From Moraxella sp. (GTDB lineage: Bacteria; Pseudomonadota; Gammaproteobacteria; Pseudomonadales; Moraxellaceae), in the NCBI GenBank assembly GCA_030525705.1, contig JAUNEE010000006.1, forward strand, positions 1-45,591: a stretch of 45,591 bases of DNA, in the 5' to 3' direction. Position 1 is the first letter of the stretch; every line of letters begins with the position of its first letter. Positions 42,288 through 45,591 of the stretch are shown piece by piece. The notes under the pieces are model-generated. The model was not told the origin of the DNA and did no database searches. It was given only the letters and a program-made list of their open reading frames with translations. Both the position numbers and the translations under genes were made by a program.

Positions 42288-42315
42288 CTTGATAAATCTC
42301 AAGCAATCCCCACTT
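42288..42315 (+). promoter_or_regulatory. Sigma-32-type heat-shock promoter of dnaJ
   Basis: CTTGATA (42288-42294), 13 nt, CCCCACTT (42308-42315), about 50 nt before the dnaJ start. Close to the CTTGAAA/CCCCATNT heat-shock consensus. Confidence 0.7.
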
Positions 42316-42363
42316 TAGCGTCATTGTTTTTGGCATTTGCCCTTTTTATGATTTGGAAGACTT

Positions 42364-43518
42364 ATGAGTAACGATTTTTACAGCATTCTTGGCGTGGACA
42401 AATCCGCCAGCGAACAAGAAATTAAAAAAGCTTTCCGCAAAATTGCGATGAAATACCACCCCGACAGAAACCCCGACAGCCCCGAGGCAGAAGAAAAGCT
42501 CAAAGAAGCCACCCGTGCCTACGAGGTCTTGGGCGACCCCGAAAAACGTGCTATGTACGACCGCATGGGACACAGTGCTTTCGAGCAGACAGGCGGTGGC
42601 GGTTTTGGGGGCTTCGGCGGTTTTGGGGCTGAGGATATTTTTAGCCAGTTTGGGGATATTTTTGGTAGTGCGTTTGGCGGCGGTTTTGGCGGTCGTAGCA
42701 GCCGCCCGAGCAAAGGGGCAGATTTGCTCTATCCCATCACACTCACCCTAGAAGAAGCAGTATTTGGCACGAAAAAAGAAATCAAATACCAAAGCAAAGT
42801 CAGCTGCGGTACGTGCCACGGCAAAGGGGCGAAAAACGCTTCGGACATCGTCACTTGTAGCACCTGCCACGGGCAAGGACAAGTGCGTATACAGCAGGGC
42901 TTTTTCGTCATGCAGCAGACCTGCCCTGACTGTGGCGGCAGCGGCAAAAAAATTAAAAACCCCTGCCCTGACTGCCACGGCACAGGCGCACAAGACAAAT
43001 CCCAAACACTGGAAGTCTCTATCCCAGCAGGCATAGACAATGGCGACCGTGTGCGTTTGGCGGGCAAAGGTGAGGCGGGCGAGGCAGGCATGCCAAGCGG
43101 TGACTTATTTGTCGAAGTGCGTGTCAAACCCCACGACACGTTCACCCGAGACGGGCATGACCTTTATATGGACGTCCCTGTTTCCATCTCGGGGGCGGCA
43201 CTGGGGCAAGAAGTACAAATCCCGACCCTAGACGGAAAAGTCTCCCTAAAAATCGCCGAAGGCACCCAAAACGGCAAGCTGCTGCGTGTGCGTGGCAAGG
43301 GCGTCCCCACCGTGAGAGAGCCGAATTATAAGGGCGATTTGATTTGTCGTATCATCGTAGAAACGCCCGTCAATCTCTCAGCAGAGCAAAAAGAGCTGCT
43401 GCGTCAATTCGAGGCAACCTTGGATAAAGATAAGAACCTTGGCGGCAGTTCAGCGTCAGGCGAACAAAAGAAAAAAGGCTTTTTCGATAAACTAAAAGAT
43501 AAGTTCGAAGAACTATAA
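42364..43518 (+). CDS. dnaJ: Chaperone protein DnaJ
   Basis: A 384-aa type I J-protein that delivers clients to DnaK and stimulates its ATPase. J domain 1-70 with the HPD motif (YHPDRNPD), a Gly/Phe-rich region (about 76-115), four zinc repeats ([36 protein letters not shown]; about 150-210), and a C-terminal client-binding part. GGAAGA precedes the ATG. dnaK is not adjacent in this window, so dnaJ is expressed from its own heat-shock promoter. Confidence 0.96.
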   Translation: MSNDFYSILGVDKSASEQEIKKAFRKIAMKYHPDRNPDSPEAEEKLKEATRAYEVLGDPEKRAMYDRMGHSAFEQTGGGGFGGFGGFGAEDIFSQFGDIFGSAFGGGFGGRSSRPSKGADLLYPITLTLEEAVFGTKKEIKYQSKVSCGTCHGKGAKNASDIVTCSTCHGQGQVRIQQGFFVMQQTCPDCGGSGKKIKNPCPDCHGTGAQDKSQTLEVSIPAGIDNGDRVRLAGKGEAGEAGMPSGDLFVEVRVKPHDTFTRDGHDLYMDVPVSISGAALGQEVQIPTLDGKVSLKIAEGTQNGKLLRVRGKGVPTVREPNYKGDLICRIIVETPVNLSAEQKELLRQFEATLDKDKNLGGSSASGEQKKKGFFDKLKDKFEEL

Positions 43519-43528
43519 GCCTTAAAAA

Positions 43529-43565
43529 TAAAAAACGGCAAAGTCATGCGATTTTGCCGTTTTTT
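43529..43565. terminator. Bidirectional terminator between dnaJ and the exporter remnant
   Basis: An 11-bp stem (about 43532-43542 with 43553-43563), A-rich on one arm and T-rich on the other, sits between two convergent genes. Confidence 0.88.
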
Positions 43566-44590
43566 AATTCTATCACCCTATCGGCACTCGCTATTGTCTC
43601 TGGACGATGGGCAATCATCACACGGGTAATATTCAAGGATTTAATCATTTCATTAATTTCTTGTTCTTTTTCAATATTTAAATGGCTGGTTGCCTCGTCC
43701 ATTAATAAAATTTTGGGTTTTTTGTATAATGCACGAGCAATAAAAATACGCTGTTTTTGTCCACCTGACAATACACTTCCCATATCTCCTACTAAAGTTT
43801 GATAATTCATTGGCATTGCCATAATTTCATCGTGAATACCGACCATCTTGGCACAGGTTTCTGCCCATTCTTTGTCCAATTTGTCATCAAAAAAGCTAAT
43901 GTTTTCAAGTAAACTGCCTGCAAATAACACATCATCTTGACTGACACACGCCACACAGTTTAAGGAATTGACATCATTCATTGTTTTGATTAATTTTCCT
44001 GCGATTTTTATTTCGCCATTACTTGCACTTAATTCGCCCAGTAGTAAACTCATTAAAGTGCTTTTGCCACACCCAGTCGCCCCAACAATCGCAACCGATG
44101 TATTTTGTTGTATTTTAAAATTTAAATTTTCAAAAATATAAGGCTCATCATCGCTATATTTAAATGATAAATTTTTAACTTCAATATCATAGTTTTCTAT
44201 TTTTATTTCATCCAATAAAAACTCTTGTTTTTCTTTTTCAGTTAGCACTATATCACCAAGTCTCTCTGCGTGCAAAGAGAGCATTTTAACTTGTACAAAT
44301 TTATCAATTAAACTACTCACTCGCCCACCAAATTGATTTTTATACGCAATAAATGCCATTAAAATACCTACCGTAAATGTACCATCTATCACATAACTTG
44401 CTCCCAAATAAATAATAATCAAATTTTCTAACCCAAACACAATGCCATTAATAAATCCAAATGCCAAACCTAACTTTTGGGTTTTTAATCCTGCATTAAT
44501 TTGATTGACAAATAACGATTGCCAAGTATTTTGGCGTAAAGTTTGTTTATCAAATCGTTTAATCGCCCGAATGCCCCGCATGGTTTCCAT
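43544..44590 (-). pseudogene. C39-type ABC exporter remnant, 3' part (second half of TMD plus ATPase)
   Basis: About 348 codons: transmembrane stretch (KLGLAFGFINGIVFGLENLI, ILMAFIAYKNQFGG) and a complete ATPase with Walker A GATGCGKST, signature LSGGQKQRIFIARAL, Walker B ILLMDEATSH and H loop IAHR. It is the continuation of 44789-45591: joining the frames across the inserted element gives AKQSRALYFMETMRGI, the family's usual sequence. The ATG at 44590 is an internal Met, not a natural start. The gene is AT-richer than dnaJ. It belongs to peptidase-containing bacteriocin/peptide exporters (CvaB/HlyB type). Non-functional unless the parts are still made separately. Confidence 0.78.
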
Positions 44591-44597
44591 AAAATAT

Positions 44598-44797
44598 AGA
44601 GCGTAAATACCATTAATTACGCATATGTTATTATTTTTTCATTATTAAGTCTTAGCTTTTGTGTTAAAAATAGCTAAATCTTGATTTTTGTCGTCAAAAT
44701 CCTTGTCAATATTAATCATATTGACTTCGGATTTTTCCTAAAAAATCTGGCGATTTATCTTATTTTTAATCACAAAAATCAATGGTGTTTACGCTCT
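44598..44797. mobile_element. MITE-like insertion E, about 190-200 bp, inside the exporter gene
   Basis: 17-bp inverted repeats AGAGCGTAAATACCATT (44598-44614) and complement (44781-44797), one mismatch. Removing 44603-44792 plus one copy of the flanking GC dinucleotide restores an uninterrupted exporter reading frame. Non-coding and AT-rich inside. TIRs are unlike elements A to D. Confidence 0.75.
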
Positions 44798-45591
44798 GCT
44801 TTGCTTGGCACTATGAATAATCGCTTCTTCGCTGGCTCGTCTAAGTGGCATATACCACACCCATCGTAATATTGCATAAATCGCCATTGCACCAATGGCA
44901 ATCCACGCCAAAGTGGGGCTATAAAAGAACATTAAAATTAAGGTAAAAATAGTCATAAAACCGTCCAAAATGGCGGTTAAAAAACTGGTGGTTAAAGTGG
45001 ATTGAATGCTGTCAATTGAGCCAAAACGAGAAATAATATCGCCCAAATGCCTTTTTTGAAAAAATGAACTTGGCAGATGAATTAAATGATTAAAAATATT
45101 GGCTTTCCATTGAGTGTTTAAAGTGGTTGCCAAATACATTACAATCCACGCTTGTAATAGGCTAATTAACTGTGTAATAAACATCAATAAGCCAAAACCA
45201 ATCACAAGCGTGGTTAATAAATTTAAATCAGCCGATACAATGGCGTGGTCAATGACCCATTGCATAAAAAAGGGGCTGGTTAAAGCAAAAATTTCTAATA
45301 CAATGGCTAAAATTAAAATCTGATTTAACGATTTCCACAGTCCCCTTATTTCTCCAAATAATTTAAAAATTTTGATTTGTGTTTTTTCTTCTTTTTTCTC
45401 AAAATCATTATCCGCCCATATCTCTCAGGCAATGCCTGTAAAATGCTTGGAAACTTCTTTTAATTCCAATACTCTAAGACCAACAGCAGGGTCAATGATG
45501 GTAATCTTATTTAATCCAACAGATTTTAACACCACAAAATGATTTAAATCCCAATGTAAAATACAAGGCGTACGCAGTTCTTTTAATTCAT
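44789..45591 (-). pseudogene. C39-type ABC exporter remnant, 5' part (peptidase end and first half of TMD), cut by window edge
   Basis: Reading the minus strand from the window edge, the frame codes for the end of a C39 peptidase: PCILHWDLNHFVVLKSVG (catalytic His) and ITIIDPAVG (Asp). An in-frame TGA (45425-45427) follows FTGIA, then the frame is open through EIWADN and the transmembrane segments (from ATG 45265, FFMQWVIDHA; TLVIGFGLLMFITQLI; LTLILMFFYSPTLAWIAIGA) to the inserted element. The Cys-containing first part lies outside the window. C39 exporters cleave double-glycine leaders and export the peptide. Two lesions indicate a pseudogene. No substrate or HlyD-like partner is in view. 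Confidence 0.75.

Overview
The window looks like chromosome of a Moraxellaceae gammaproteobacterium, most probably a Moraxella species. The basis is gene content and order: AlgR-type regulator next to hemC-hemD-hemX, ubiG-mupP-yciK, yqiA near parE, rsfS after nadD, and many short mobile repeats. I cannot name the species. Most of the window is ordinary housekeeping sequence; the accessory signal sits in intergenic gaps and in two AT-rich islands.

Layout. 1-3.9 kb: a consensus stable-RNA-type promoter firing out of the left edge, slyD, an M61 peptidase, and ribB with a degenerate GTP cyclohydrolase II half. 3.9-8.0 kb: a thioesterase, the heme genes hemC-hemD-hemX, and a LytTR regulator whose receiver lacks the phospho-acceptor Asp. 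8.4-11.6 kb: yqiA, a GST and parE. 11.9-15.6 kb: an MglB-like lipoprotein, a membrane kinase with HPt and ATPase domains, and a CheY-like protein, which look like one sensory system with no sugar transporter beside it. 15.7-23.6 kb: yciK, mupP, ubiG, dsbA, dtd, psd-NYN-nadD-rsfS and two Nudix hydrolases. 23.7-25.0 kb: an AT-rich patch with a decayed WG-repeat lipoprotein and a small secreted protein. 25.0-27.7 kb: rimI, pepD, a two-spacer CRISPR array without cas genes, and tRNA-Ser(GGA). 27.7-32.5 kb: truB, rbfA, glmS, arginase and a PepSY protein. 32.8-35.2 kb: a polar amino-acid/cystine ABC importer. 35.2-42.1 kb: hslO, glsB, pnp, rpsO, an Opa-like porin and a second PepSY protein, with four small inverted-repeat elements between them. 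42.3 kb to the end: dnaJ behind a sigma-32-like promoter, then a C39-peptidase ABC exporter broken by a stop codon and by a 190-200 bp inserted element, running off the right edge.

How the parts connect. The two PepSY genes are paralogues about 9 kb apart with the same promoter design: a CTTAAG-N5-TTTAAG box 10 nt upstream of TATAAT, the form expected for a PmrA/QseB-type regulator. Elements at 36.48 and 37.5 kb are both exactly 142 bp, share terminal inverted repeats and lie in opposite orientation around glsB. Elements at 35.2 and 41.5 kb (127 and 129 bp) form a second family, and all four share an internal core. Candidates for undescribed biology are the sugar-binding lipoprotein/HPt-kinase/CheY operon, the minimal CRISPR array upstream of pepD, the shared PepSY regulon box, and a G-rich-loop structured RNA candidate upstream of glsB.
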